A DNA stretch of 64,000 bases from Buddleja alternifolia (Eukaryota; Streptophyta; Magnoliopsida; Lamiales; Scrophulariaceae), in assembly GCA_019426215.1 (NCBI GenBank), contig CM033396.1, positions 25,311,101 to 25,375,100 of the forward strand, given 5' to 3'. Shown here piece by piece: positions 22,330 through 32,734 of the stretch. The position numbers and the translations under genes were made by a program. Position 1 is the first letter of the stretch. Each line of letters opens with the position of its first letter. The notes beneath the pieces were generated by a model. That model saw only the letters and a program-made list of their open reading frames with translations, was not told where the DNA came from and did no database searches.

Positions 22330-23630
22330 CCCATTGATCGTCCTCGAGCAATGAGAGCTATAAGACAAGATCAACATCATTCAAAGGGAGAAAACAAAAC
22401 AACTAACTAACTCACTTTCGTGGAGTAATCGATTGCACGTAGCGGGTGCAACAAGCCTTTAAACCGTTGAGTTACCTCAAAGGACGAGTTATAGTCTCGT
22501 GAGGGTTTGCATACGATATACCCACAAAATCTAACAAATTTTCAATCCCAACCAAATCAACACATCTCAATATGATCAACAAGAATGAATGGCATAAAAT
22601 CAACCTTTTAAAGTTCACAAATATATATATATATATATATATACATATCAACTACTTTTGCTCATGTGACACCAATACTTGAAACGACTCCCTAGGGTGT
22701 AGTGAAAAATAAATCTAGGGTATTATAGTCGAGAGGTATCCTTACCAAATTTTGGACATTAATCCCATATCTATCAACTTTCGATCAAACGCAAAGCATA
22801 AGAATTATAGAAAATCTCATAGCCATTTAGATTTCATTATCTCAAACATTCAACTTTCAATTCATATGAAATTTCCATTTAAACTTCATTAAGGCTAGAT
22901 CATGTGCAATGTTTTATTCCATTAGGCTTTCTATGACACCCATGTAGCAAGCTTTAGACCAATGACTCCCAAACTAGATACATTTGGGGCATTAAGTGTA
23001 GAGACACTCCTAAGGGTTTAATCACTCGAGTGTCAAAGGCCACGAAATAAAACTAGATCTTTTAACCAATTCACTTCTTTTTGGCTTGAGCAAAGCTCAA
23101 ATTGGCATAATAGTACAGTATGTAGGCATGAAACGTTTCACCTCCGGTACGTATTAGCCTGACCACTTTTGGTCATACCAAAATTCATCCTTTTCAATTC
23201 ATTGTTTAGCATATAAAATTACTACTTAACTTATAAGCTTATGAGAAATCTAAGTTAATATTTCCGGGAAAAACTCCTTAAGTGTCTCAAGATGGTTATC
23301 CTCTCAACTCCTCTACCCTCGATTCATTGTGCAATGTGAATCATCTAAAGAATCAATCCTAGTCTAGTGTCTCCACGAGCAATTTCAAAGATATATATAT
23401 ATATATATTCCATTAAATTCAAATTATTTCAAGAATTCATGCCATTTTTCCAAGTTAATCAATTTCAATGCATCAATTGGAAAGAAAATACATATAATTT
23501 TTTGTATATATACATATGCTTGATTTTTCTCAAAAATTTAGCACAAAACACATGCAATAGCAACGATTCCCCCAAACTTGAGCTAAAAACAAGATCACAT
23601 GACAAATAAAATCAATAAGCACTACTCATA
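22330..23630 (-). other. Ath-2 3' untranslated region
   Basis: 1.3 kb without a supported ORF, homologous in blocks to the Ath-1 3' region (10518-11773). Contains a (TA)n microsatellite at about 22621-22643 and another at 23392-23410. Confidence 0.7.
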
Positions 23631-23669
23631 CCACCCCCAAACTTAAACTCAACATTGCCCTCGATGTTG
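23631..23669 (-). other. Ath-2 internal hairpin plus polypurine tract
   Basis: Minus strand: CAACATCGAGGGCAATGTTG (23669-23650) followed by TTAAGTTTGGGGGTGG (23646-23631). Same pair as in the other Athila-type copies here; one base pair of the stem is a mismatch. Confidence 0.68.
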
Positions 23670-23942
23670 ACTCAATCATACATACTCAAAAGGGGGTAAA
23701 CGAGAGTACTTACAACAAGGGTGCTAAAAAGCAAACCTTACTCACGTGGAATCCATTTCCAAGCTCAAATTCGTAACAAAAGATCTTCCAAAGAAAAACT
23801 CGGCTACTACATGTCATGTACTCACAATACAAACTATCAAGATTCAAAGAGAAGTATGCCAAAAGTGCATACTTGAACATAACAAAAAGAAACAAACTAA
23901 ACAAGACAAAAATGAAAGCAAGAAGAAAAGAAAACTTACAAA

Positions 23943-23970
23943 CTTGGGTTGCCTCCCAAGAAGCGCTTGT
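23943..23970 (-). other. Conserved post-ORF hairpin, Ath-2 copy
   Basis: Minus strand AAGCGCTT then CTTGGGAGGCAACCCAAG (23960-23943), starting 46 nt after the stop of the gag-protease ORF. Identical stem and loop to Ath-1. Confidence 0.8.
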
Positions 23971-24006
23971 TTATAGTCATTAGCTTGACTTTACGCTCCT
24001 TGAGGT

Positions 24007-26217
24007 TCAAATAGGTGGGCCATTTAAAATGACAATATCCTTGTCATTTCTCCTTTCTTTCTCATGTTTCACTCGCGTCCACTCATAACTCGGTGTTTTG
24101 AGATTAGCCCTCCGTGCCGGATTTGTCTTATCGATCTCATGAACACGTTTATGTGGTGGAATGTACTTCATGCATAAATCCTCCTCTCTCACCTTTTCTT
24201 GGTTCTCATTGGGGACCTCATTCTCCAACTCAAGAGTGCCCTTAGTTTTGCCACTTGCACATTTTTCATCAAGTAAAGTGTTAATAGCATTGACATTTAA
24301 ACAAGTAAGATCATCCATGGATGGTTTCATGTTTGTATAAGCATCGAATATCACCTTTTCATCTCTTACCCTCAATGTCAACTTACCTTTTCCCACGTCA
24401 ATCTTGGCATTGCTAGTGGCTAGGAAAGGTCTTCCTAGGATCAAGGGAACATCAATGTCGTTATCCATCTTGAGAACCACAAAATTGACCGGGAAATAGA
24501 ATTTGTCAACTTGGAAAATAACATCTTTAATTATCCCCTTTGGCCTCTTGATTGATCTATCCGCGAGTTGGAGGCTCATTGCAGTTGGTTTAGGATTGCC
24601 AAGGCCCAACTTCCTGAAAAGAGAATACGGAAGGAGGTTGATGCTAGCTCCCGAATCACAAATAACCTTGTCGAATGATAAGGGCCCAATAGTGCAAGGA
24701 ATCGTAAGACTCCCGGGATCTTGAAGCTTTGTTGGCAATGTGTTGAGCAATATACGCAAGATTCGGGGGAAACCCGGATCCATCTCCTTCTGTTTCTTTT
24801 TATATCCATTGGGAAAGGGGAGGCGTACCTCGATGGGTGGATGCGTTGGAGTCGAAGAGCCGAATTCGGAAGAACCAGGACGTGGCACCTGGGCGCAGCA
24901 ATTGGCGCCTGGGCGTGGCAGCGTAGGCGCTTGGGCGTGGTTGTCTGGGCGCTCGGGCGCCGATGTGCGAACAACATCATTTGCTACATGTTTGCCACTT
25001 CTCAAGGTAATTGCATAGCATTGCTCTTTCGGGTTCTTTTCCGTGTCACTTGGTAAAGTTCCCGGGGCTCTCTCGCTGATCGCCCTTGCCATTTGACCCA
25101 TTTGTGTCTTCATATCCTTCATCTCCATCATCAAATCCTTCATCATACTACGGAGTTCGTTGATTGCTGTATCCGATTTCTTTATTTCCTCATCGAGACG
25201 TTCATCGGTTGTGGGAGGCCTAACTTGCCTTTGTACATGAGGATTACCTTGCCTTTGAGCTTGATTGTTGTTGAATGAAGGCCTTGGTGCTTGATAGATA
25301 CCGGTATGAGCATTTTGTGCCGGATTTGGCCTTCTTGGAAAATTTTCGGGCACATGAAAATTCAATTGAGGTCGATTGGCATTTCCAACATAGTTAACAT
25401 TGCCAACCATTGTTTCCAAAGTAACTTCTTCTTGAACACAAGCAATTTTTCTGGTGGGTGTGACTTCTTCATCATCGGGATAAAGTTCATCTTCCCGGGC
25501 TAATTGCTCAATCTTGTCCCACACACTTTGGCAATCGAGCCCAAGGAGATCACCACCGGCGCCGGCATTGAGCCTATTTCGGATGCGCGATCGGACTCCA
25601 TCATGGAATCGTAGTACTTGCTCGCTCAACTTTAGGTTGTGATCCGGGCATTTTCGGAGCATGTTTTTATATCTAGCCCATGCCTCGGCTAAGGACTCAT
25701 GATTCCCTTGCTTAAACTCTTTAATATTGCTCCTTAGCTCGTTGATTTTGGAGGGTGGAAAGAATTTGCTCAAAAAGGCATCAACCAATTGTCCCCATGT
25801 TGTGATGGATTGGGGTGGTAGAGACTTGTACCACATGGTCGCCCTTTCCTTTAATGAGAAGTGGAAGACTCTTAGACGAATTGCATCAAGATCTCGTGGA
25901 TGAAATTGGGTAGTCATGAGAGTGTCGTCTAAAGTCTCCAAATGCTCATGAGGTGATTCATGGGGCTCTCCATAGAAGGGTTCGCTTTGCACCATGCTAA
26001 AGATGTGTGACGGAATGTGATAATTTGGTGCATAGAAATTTGGAAAGATCACGGGTCCCGGTATGGTGTGGACCCTTGGAGGTTGACTTTCCCAGACCGA
26101 TGGAAGTCTTTGAGGAGGTGCCGGTTGCATAGCTTGGAAAAGATTTTGCAGCCATTCCCTATTTTTCGGAAGATTTATGTCGGGAAAATTCCCATTTGGA
26201 TTTAGATTGTCGGCCAT
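24007..26217 (-). CDS. Ath-2 gag-protease ORF, 736 codons
   Basis: Single open frame from ATG 26217 (MADNLNPNGNFPDINLP) to TGA 24007. Order: Gag core (FYAPNYHIPSHIFSMVQSEP, about 50-70; LSKFFPPSKINELRSNIKEF, about 150-170; CPDHNLKLSEQVLRFHDG), linker TLPSDTEKNPKEQCYAITLR, a Pro-rich spacer over GC palindromes, then a retroviral-type aspartic protease with CDSGASINLLPYSLF and LILGRPFLATS. The last roughly 110 residues (INTLLDEKCASGKTKG to NDKDIVILNGPPI) replace RT and are not recognised. Upstream an ATG at 26301 starts the expected MTHSSNEPLYNFEPEIE, but a TGA interrupts it about 20 codons in, so the original start is lost and translation would begin at 26217. Gag and protease look otherwise intact. 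Confidence 0.88.
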   Translation of the reverse strand: MADNLNPNGNFPDINLPKNREWLQNLFQAMQPAPPQRLPSVWESQPPRVHTIPGPVIFPNFYAPNYHIPSHIFSMVQSEPFYGEPHESPHEHLETLDDTLMTTQFHPRDLDAIRLRVFHFSLKERATMWYKSLPPQSITTWGQLVDAFLSKFFPPSKINELRSNIKEFKQGNHESLAEAWARYKNMLRKCPDHNLKLSEQVLRFHDGVRSRIRNRLNAGAGGDLLGLDCQSVWDKIEQLAREDELYPDDEEVTPTRKIACVQEEVTLETMVGNVNYVGNANRPQLNFHVPENFPRRPNPAQNAHTGIYQAPRPSFNNNQAQRQGNPHVQRQVRPPTTDERLDEEIKKSDTAINELRSMMKDLMMEMKDMKTQMGQMARAISERAPGTLPSDTEKNPKEQCYAITLRSGKHVANDVVRTSAPERPDNHAQAPTLPRPGANCCAQVPRPGSSEFGSSTPTHPPIEVRLPFPNGYKKKQKEMDPGFPRILRILLNTLPTKLQDPGSLTIPCTIGPLSFDKVICDSGASINLLPYSLFRKLGLGNPKPTAMSLQLADRSIKRPKGIIKDVIFQVDKFYFPVNFVVLKMDNDIDVPLILGRPFLATSNAKIDVGKGKLTLRVRDEKVIFDAYTNMKPSMDDLTCLNVNAINTLLDEKCASGKTKGTLELENEVPNENQEKVREEDLCMKYIPPHKRVHEIDKTNPARRANLKTPSYEWTRVKHEKERRNDKDIVILNGPPI
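24886..24962 (-). repeat. GC-rich palindrome-derived patch in Ath-2 gag-protease linker
   Basis: Five or so degenerate GGCGCCTGGGCG-type units in coding sequence, at the same place as in Ath-1 gag (3976-4076). They encode Ala/Pro/Gln-rich residues. Confidence 0.65.
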
Positions 26218-26439
26218 TTCTCGAGCTTGTCTACTAGATCAAAGAACACGCTCTATCTCCGGCTCAAAATTGTATAGGGGCTCGTTAGAAGAGTGGGTCA
26301 TGCGCCACAAATTACACCTAACAAATAAACATAAGAAAAAAAAATTAGAATAATAAAATAAAAGAAAGGTTAGAAATAAACGAAAAACTAAGAATTATGA
26401 AAATTTAAACAAAAAAAATCAAAAATTAAAATGAAAAAG

Positions 26440-26457
26440 TCCCCGGCAACGGCGCCA
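26440..26457 (-). other. Ath-2 primer binding site (tRNA-Asp)
   Basis: Minus strand TGGCGCCGTTGCCGGGGA, identical to Ath-1, six bases inside the 5' LTR end at 26464. Confidence 0.92.
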
Positions 26458-26463
26458 AAAACT

Positions 26464-26534
26464 TGACACGCTAAAAGCTAACGTGCTATGATAGCAAGTG
26501 CACTAGTCGTGTGTAGTAATAAATGGACGGTAAG
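26464..26534 (-). repeat. Ath-2 5' LTR, inner part
   Basis: First 71 bp (plus-strand view) of the LTR, TGACACGCTAAAAGC to GGTAAG, cut by Ath-4. The last five bases, GTAAG (26530-26534), are repeated at 30940-30944. Confidence 0.92.
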
Positions 26535-27073
26535 TGATATATGTTATTTTTACACTAGTTTTCCCCCGTTTATCGACTTAGTTTTGATTGTTTTCTTGAT
26601 AATTTGATCACATATGATGCTTTGATCCTTGTCTTCTCATATTTTGTAGAATAACATAACATTTGGAGGAAAAGAACGAGGATTGAAGGTAAATCATGCA
26701 TAAAGATACAAACTGTCTGCGCAGTGATAGAGTTTATTGAATAGAGTTCTCTACCCATGTCCAAATTACACACTTGATTTACCAATGGAAAGATAAGAGG
26801 CAAAGGTACATTTCTTATGTTGAAGACAAAGATCAGATATGTAGGGAAGGAGGTGAAAACGTCATCGGAAGAGACGTCTTACGATGGAGTTTTCTCATTC
26901 AGTGACTTGTGAGACAATTTTGTCATCTTTATCGTTTGATTTCGGCCCTAATGTCTTCTGGAGAGTTGTAGATCTTTGTTTTAGGATTCTACAGCAACTT
27001 GAATCAGTGAATTCCGACATCGGTAGAGAAAGTTATGCGAAGTTTACCAAAACTGGCTGGAGCAGCAGGGGAC

Positions 27074-27142
27074 GAACGCCGCGGCATTCACATGCAGTAG
27101 CCAACACCGAGGCGTTCAACAAGCGAACGCCGTGGCGTTCGC
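27074..27142 (+). repeat. GC palindromes in Ath-4 LTR
   Basis: GAACGCCGCGGCATTC (27074-27089), a half unit GAGGCGTTC (27109-27117), and the near-perfect GAACGCCGTGGCGTTC (27125-27140), itself flanked by GC on each side. The sequence differs from the Ath-1 palindrome but the placement does not: the last unit ends 15 bp before the TATA box. Confidence 0.8.
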
Positions 27143-27157
27143 AGCAGTGGGTTGGCC

Positions 27158-27165
27158 TATAAATA
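27158..27165 (+). promoter_or_regulatory. Ath-4 LTR TATA box
   Basis: TATAAATA in the context GGCCTATAAATACCCC, a strong plant TATA box, right after the palindromes. Confidence 0.72.
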
Positions 27166-28113
27166 CCCCTTTTAGCCATTTTTTTACAAAAACTCACCTT
27201 GGATAGCAGTTGCCACACGAAAATAGAGAGAGAGGGAGCTTAGAAGAGAAGATTGAAGGTCAAAACATGGAGAATTCAACAAGGAATCCACATTTCTACA
27301 AGAATTAGGGAGTTTTTACATATTTGTTTCTTGAATTTGTTCAAATCTCCTATGACTTGTATGATTTATATTTGCACTTTTGACATGAATATGAGCTAAA
27401 CTTGTTTGATTGAGGCCATGGATAGGCCATTTATGTTATTTTGATTGTTGTTTTGTTGGTGTTTATTGGATTAATTTTGGTTTTAGCTATGTATTCAATA
27501 TTTGATCTCAATGCTACATTTGCTTGATCACCAAGTGTTTGATAAAATGCCTAGGTTAGAGATCGAGAGATAATAACCTAGGGAAGATATAAACATTGAA
27601 TACCCTATAGTTAAACTGACTAGAGATAGACTCGATTTCTTTAGGTGGCTTTCCATTCACGTGGGGAATTCCTAGACCCTAAATGCATCCTCATTAATCG
27701 GGTTTTCATATAGAGATATATAGGAAATCGTTACCAAGGGTAGGGTTGCTATGCCAAGAGATTGGGTAGTACGTACGTTAGGGAATTTCGCCTTAGCTAA
27801 ATCAATCTAATAATCCAATAGAACCTAAATCACAATCGAAATGCATAATTGGTTGAACCATGAGCCTTGATCGCTTCTCTCTATTGTTTCCTCCCTTTAT
27901 TTGGTGTGACGTTGCCTTAGTTTATTTTCTAGTATTTATTAATTAGTTAATCAACCTTTCTATCAACTGATTTAACTTAGAATTGAGTAATATAGTAGTC
28001 TTGGTACTTAGATTATAGTTGTCCCTGCGGATACGATAACCCCGGACTTAGAAATTCACTTTACTACTTACGCGACCTAGTTCTCTTGCTAGGATTTTGT
28101 CGTGTCAAGTTTT

Positions 28114-28131
28114 TGGCGCCGTTGCCGGGGA
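28114..28131 (+). other. Ath-4 primer binding site (tRNA-Asp)
   Basis: TGGCGCCGTTGCCGGGGA, six bases after the LTR end. Confidence 0.92.
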
Positions 28132-28221
28132 CAACTATGGTATCTAATATCGAGATTCTCTTATTCATTCTGAGATTAGGTCATTTTCTTTTAATTTTGT
28201 TTATTTTTAATTTTTGAAGAT

Positions 28222-29376
28222 ATGAGTGCTTATAACTTTCAATGGCCATGTCAGGATATGGATTCATCAATCACCACATCAAGCTCAATGCAAATGGAAT
28301 CCTATGAGCCCTCCTACCATTCCGGTTGGATAAATCACCCAAGCTCAACATGTCAAAATAACATGATACATCCCGATTGGATAAATCATCCAAGCTCAAC
28401 ATGGAGTTACAACAATGATGCAATGATACTCTCATCGGGGTTTGACCATGCCGGTAGCCTTCCTTACCAACAACATGATAGTTTTCATCAACAGGAGCTA
28501 GAGACGAGGTCTAAAATTGAGGCCTTGGGAAATGAATTTAGTGTATGGGTACAAGCTAGCATAAAGGAGGCAGAAGCAAGTTTCGAGGAGTCAGAAGCTC
28601 GTAGAAAGGAGTCGGAAGCTAGTAGCAAGGAAGTGGCAAGACTAGTAAATCAAGCAATCAACTTATGGAAGGAGAGAACGCCTTGCACCATGGAGAGTAG
28701 CACCAAAGAGAATGAGGCATCCCTCAATATAGAAGTTGAACAAGGTTTTGATTTAGAACAGCAATGTCTACACCCTATCACTGAAGAAGAACCACCTCCA
28801 GAAACCATGTGTATCAAAATTGAGGTAAAAGCACCTGAGCACCCACGATTGAAGAAAGAGATTTTTGAAACCATTCCCAGACATGGCCAAGAAAGAACAT
28901 TAGAAATCTTCAAGAACCCAATGTCGCTTACCACCATATCTCTCGAATTCTTACAAAATTGTATCAATAACGAGAGAGATAGAGTGGAGGAGGTTGAAGT
29001 CAAGGTTTACAACTCTAGTGATCCATTCGATGCGTACTTTGAGAACCCAAGTGATACTACGATCGAGAATGAGAAAATCAAAGGATATATAAATCACTTG
29101 GATGAACCACCATTTGAGTTGTCAAAACCAAGGCTAGGGGAGTATGGGACACCCGCATATGAGTTGCAATCATCCATTGATGATTCTTCGTCACTTCCTC
29201 TTAAACTTTCATCTTTACATTTCAATTATGTATTTTTGAATGAGACCTTATGCTCACTTCTAATTCTTTTAGGTTGTGTGATAGAGGTTGGAGAGGAAAA
29301 GCCTCCACGTAACTGGAAAAAGCACAAAAAGGCTCGTCCATACAAAGTTGGCATTGCTCCATATGATCCACCATGA
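28222..29376 (+). CDS. Ath-4 gag-derived ORF with conserved unrecognised C-terminal region
   Basis: 384 codons, intact, starting at ATG 28222 about 90 nt after the primer site. Residues about 35-60 contain two copies of a (S/P)(G/D)WINHPSSTW motif that resembles the post-knuckle PGWRNHPNF motif of Athila Gag. No zinc knuckle remains. Residues about 100-150 are Glu/Ser/Lys-rich and probably a coiled coil. Residues about 215-300 (LEIFKNP, then TTISLEFLQNCINNERDRVEEVE, NPSDTTIENE) and the very end (KKHKKARPYKVGIAPYDPP) are shared with the Ath-5 protein and not recognised otherwise. The segment around SSSLPLKLSSLHFNYVFL resembles the start of Athila pol (PPSVELKPLLSHLKYVYL), so the ORF looks like an internally deleted gag-pol. 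Role unknown. Confidence 0.8.
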   Translation: MSAYNFQWPCQDMDSSITTSSSMQMESYEPSYHSGWINHPSSTCQNNMIHPDWINHPSSTWSYNNDAMILSSGFDHAGSLPYQQHDSFHQQELETRSKIEALGNEFSVWVQASIKEAEASFEESEARRKESEASSKEVARLVNQAINLWKERTPCTMESSTKENEASLNIEVEQGFDLEQQCLHPITEEEPPPETMCIKIEVKAPEHPRLKKEIFETIPRHGQERTLEIFKNPMSLTTISLEFLQNCINNERDRVEEVEVKVYNSSDPFDAYFENPSDTTIENEKIKGYINHLDEPPFELSKPRLGEYGTPAYELQSSIDDSSSLPLKLSSLHFNYVFLNETLCSLLILLGCVIEVGEEKPPRNWKKHKKARPYKVGIAPYDPP

Positions 29377-29410
29377 GCAGTGCAAGGGAGTCGAGCTAAT
29401 GACTATAAAC

Positions 29411-29436
29411 AAGCGCTTCTTGGGAGCCAACCCAAG
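29411..29436 (+). other. Conserved post-ORF hairpin, Ath-4 copy
   Basis: AAGCGCTT then CTTGGGAGCCAACCCAAG (29419-29436), 43 nt after the stop codon. The stem is identical to Ath-1; the loop has one G-to-C change. Confidence 0.78.
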
Positions 29437-29647
29437 TTTCTTTTATTACTTTCTTTCTTTTCTTTTGTACCTTCGTTTTGTTTTCTTCCCCCTTAACTCG
29501 ATTTGATATGGTTTCCTTTAAGTTTTCTCTCGTTCAGGTTTTGACCACAGTTTGATCCTGGGATATGAGCCCACCACCATGCTCCCTCCGTTTCTCTCCA
29601 TTTCAGGGTTGTATCGCTTATCCCTCTTACATTGCATTTATTTCATG

Positions 29648-29683
29648 AACATTGAGGACAATGTTTAATTTAAGTTTGGGGGT
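29648..29683 (+). other. Ath-4 internal hairpin plus polypurine tract
   Basis: AACATTGAGGACAATGTT (29648-29665), an almost perfect palindrome, followed by TTTAAGTTTGGGGG. Confidence 0.7.
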
Positions 29684-30281
29684 ACAACCTTGTTGATTTA
29701 GAATTCATGAATTGGTGCACCCTTGCATAAGCATAATGCGTTTGAATATCTCTACTCTCTCGAAGTCAAAGTCCCTTATATGTGGTCAACATGTCATATG
29801 TTGTGACTTGAAAGCCCTTTTTAGTCATGCTTATGCAATTTTTTTTGAGAATTTAAAACGTTGGACTTTCAATTTTGTTGACTATGAAGTGTGTTTTAAT
29901 GTTGTAAAGTCATAAAATGATTGAGGCCATCTTTCATTGTTGTTAGCCTTACATTTTGGCCTTCTCTATATTGCATAATCTCTAGACCTTGATTTGAGCC
30001 GTATTGATAAGAATGGAGTGTGCTAAGCACACTAGAAACCACCATTCGTCTTTATTTCATATGCCAAGACAACCACCTTCTAGCCTAAAAGAAAAACAAT
30101 GTCTTGCACCCAATCAAGAGAGTTTAGAACTTCATATCATTTAACTTGAATATCGGTAGTCACCTTGTTTTGATTTGAATGTATATGAGTTAGATAGTGA
30201 TGTTTTGGCTATGTTGGGATATTTGAGGTTTGAAGTATTATGTAAAAAAGAGGATGAAATTGAGCAATGGGCTAAATAGTC

Positions 30282-30318
<37 letters not shown>

Positions 30319-30925
30319 AAAAAAGTGTGCTCTCGACTAGTCTTTGATCTTGGCACTCAATTGGATCATTTGGCTTGGAAATCTATGTACCACCCGGTAT
30401 GAAAAGAAACAAGTTTGGGGGTTGTAAGTTGAAAGGCAAAAGAGAGTGAAAAAGGGATAAGTGATAAGTTGTGAAAGTTTTTGTAGTCTATTTGCGAATT
30501 TAGATCGATGATTTTGAGTTATAGGCTCTCTTGACTTAGTCACTTTATCCAAATTTTCCAACCTAGCCATCACCTAGCCTTACATTACAAGCCGGAAAGA
30601 CCTTTTGATTGTGACTTTTGCACTTTATACACACCGACAGGTTAACGAATGTTGAATTGTTTCAATGCCTTTACTTTCCAATTGGTTTGCATAATCTTTT
30701 CTAAAGTGTGCTCTTGACATGAATATGGATGTGGGAGTTCATGATATAGGGATGGAAACTAAAATTTTGTGAGGTTTTCAAATTGTTGAATGTTCAAAGC
30801 ATCGTGTAGCTTTTCATAATCGTTTTTGAAGGTATAATGCTTGCTCTTATGTGTATGAATTGGCAAATGAAATTTTCAATCTTCATATGTGTGTTTGATT
30901 GTATTTGATCGAGGACGATCAAAGC
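29684..30925 (+). other. Ath-4 3' untranslated region
   Basis: 1.24 kb without a supported ORF. Blocks match Ath-5 (45240-46620), including the GTGTGCTAAGCACAC palindrome at about 30018. A (TA)n tract lies at 30285-30314. It ends with ACGATCAAAGCTAAG leading into the terminal polypurine tract. Confidence 0.7.
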
Positions 30926-30944
30926 TAAGTTTGGGGGTAGTAAG

Positions 30945-32729
30945 TCCGGATTGTCGAACCACAAGGACTTGAATTCTAGTTTAAGATTTGTAATGAAGTG
31001 AATAAACAAAGTAAGAATAAATTCAAATAAAATTTGTAAAGAACAAGAACAAAGAGGAGCAAGTGATTTAAAACCAATTATAAAGGGAGACTAAGGCACA
31101 TGCTAGGTTCCAATTGATCAAATATACTTATAAAGGTTCTTGTTGAAGGATTACACTTATATTGTTATGGTGAAAACTCCTAAGGTAGAGAATAACCGAT
31201 ATCTCGCGTATAAACTCCTATACTTAGATCGTGATTTCCAAAATATCCCTATCCGGAAATCTAACCACTAAACATGCATTAATGTACTAGAGTTCACTCG
31301 ATTTGAATTGAACGACTTCACCCGGGAATCTTTACCTATGTCTAGGGCAATTCCTCATTAGTTGCGGATCATGATGTGAATTTCTTGCACCCTAAGTCAA
31401 TTTTCTCCCGAAATATTAACCTAGGCATAAGATTCTAACATATAGTGATCAAGTATATGCAAGATAGACAAAAACACAATTCACATCACATAACAATATA
31501 AGAACAACCTCAACAATCATCTATTGTAAGCATATATCACAATTTGGCCTTACATGGTCCTAGTCTTACGAATTTAGTTCATAATTGAAAGCATAAAAGA
31601 CATAAGAGGAATATTCATAGACATAAATGAAATGAAAAGTTCTTAAAAACTCCCTAAATGGTGAATGATGATGGATCTTGAAGTTGAGCCTTCAATCCCC
31701 AAGCTCTTTTCCTTCCTCTAGTTTTCCCCTCCAAGAGTGATGAAGAATGGTGATGAATGGTGGAGAAATCAGATTAGGGGTTGCCCCCCTTTCCTCCAAG
31801 AATCTGAAATTGATAGTGAATGATGAAGAGTATGGGTTCCCCCTCCTTTTATAGCCAAAATTCCACTAAAGTATGCATTAAGAATTCCCATTAAAGTTCC
31901 CCAATGAGAATTCCACCTAAGGTGATGCTTAAAGTATGGCTTTTAAGATTCCAACCAGCTAAAAAATGCTGAACTTTCGGCCCTTAAGAATTCCACCAAG
32001 CATAACCATGTGAAAACTTCAACAAAACACATGCATGCTGCCATTTTATTGCTTTCGAGCGCAGTCTTATTATTTTCCTCATAAAATTCTCCACAGATCT
32101 CTATATTGGATGATTCAAGTCCCCATGTGCAGATACAACATTGATCTACAACTTTCCATAAGGACATTTTGTCCAATTCCATCGCTAAGTATACCTAAAT
32201 TACGTTCCAACATGGCGGTTGTTTCTGATTTGGCGCCCATAAAGTAAATCTACCAAGAAACACACTTATGACAACCCCTCAACACATGTGCTGAATTATG
32301 GCCAAAAGTGATTCTTACCCATCATATAATGCTGGAATTTAGGCTGAAAAGGAGTAACATTTGGACTATCCACGCCTAGGCATGACTAGGAGGGCGCTAG
32401 GGTGTATCCTGGCACATGTACTTCTCTGTTCGGCGCAACAATTGTATTTCCTTCATAACTCTCTCCACAGACCTCCGATATGGATAATTCAAGTTTCCAA
32501 GTGAAGCTAACACAGAGATAAACAATTTTGTTGAAGGAGACGTCCTCAAATTCGAACTCGAAATATGCATAAATTCTGTATTTGCGTGCGTTATTCCTCT
32601 ATTGTAGTAATTTTCCACCTTTACTCGATAAACACACAAATTAAACGCAAATGTGGTATAAATCATGCATAAACCAATATAAATCCAATAAATATGAGGT
32701 TCTAAAACATGTAAATTCACACCCTATCA
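30945..32729 (-). repeat. Ath-2 5' LTR, outer part
   Basis: Remaining 1785 bp of the Ath-2 LTR after the Ath-4 insertion, matching 20539-22314 nearly base for base and ending ACCCTATCA. It is followed by GTTGA (32730-32734), the Ath-2 target duplication. One small difference from the 3' LTR is an extra GAATGGTGAT copy near 31745. Confidence 0.92.
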
Positions 32730-32734
32730 GTTGA

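Larger units (their letters stand above)
26535..28107 (+). repeat. Ath-4 5' LTR
   Basis: Starts TGATATATGTT, ends GTCGTGTCA, and is followed after six bases by the primer site. It contains three GC-rich palindromic units (27074-27142) and a TATA box at 27158. There is no second copy in the window, so the ends are inferred from the target-site boundary on the left and the primer site on the right. Confidence 0.85.
26535..30939 (+). mobile_element. Ath-4: non-autonomous Athila-type element lacking its 3' LTR
   Basis: 4405 bp inserted in the Ath-2 5' LTR with target duplication GTAAG on both sides. Order: 5' LTR (26535-28107), tRNA-Asp primer site, one ORF, conserved hairpin, internal hairpin and polypurine tract, 1.2-kb 3' region, terminal polypurine tract AAGTTTGGGGGTA. 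The sequence then passes straight into the duplication; no 3' LTR is present. There is no protease, RT or integrase. Gene order and the ORF tail match Ath-5. Confidence 0.9.
20469..32729 (-). mobile_element. Ath-2: complete-ended Athila-type element without pol, 12.3 kb including Ath-4
   Basis: Minus-strand element with 3' LTR 20469-22314 and 5' LTR 26464-26534 plus 30945-32729. The 5' LTR is split by Ath-4. It has a tRNA-Asp primer site, a gag-protease ORF, the two conserved hairpins and a terminal polypurine tract. The target duplication is GTTGA (20464-20468 and 32730-32734). Without Ath-4 the element is about 7.9 kb. Reverse transcriptase, RNase H and integrase are absent, so it must have been copied by enzymes from elsewhere. 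Confidence 0.92.

Noticed and set aside
30141..30356. Frame across the (TA)n tract in Ath-4
   Set aside because: Produced by the microsatellite; no conserved content.
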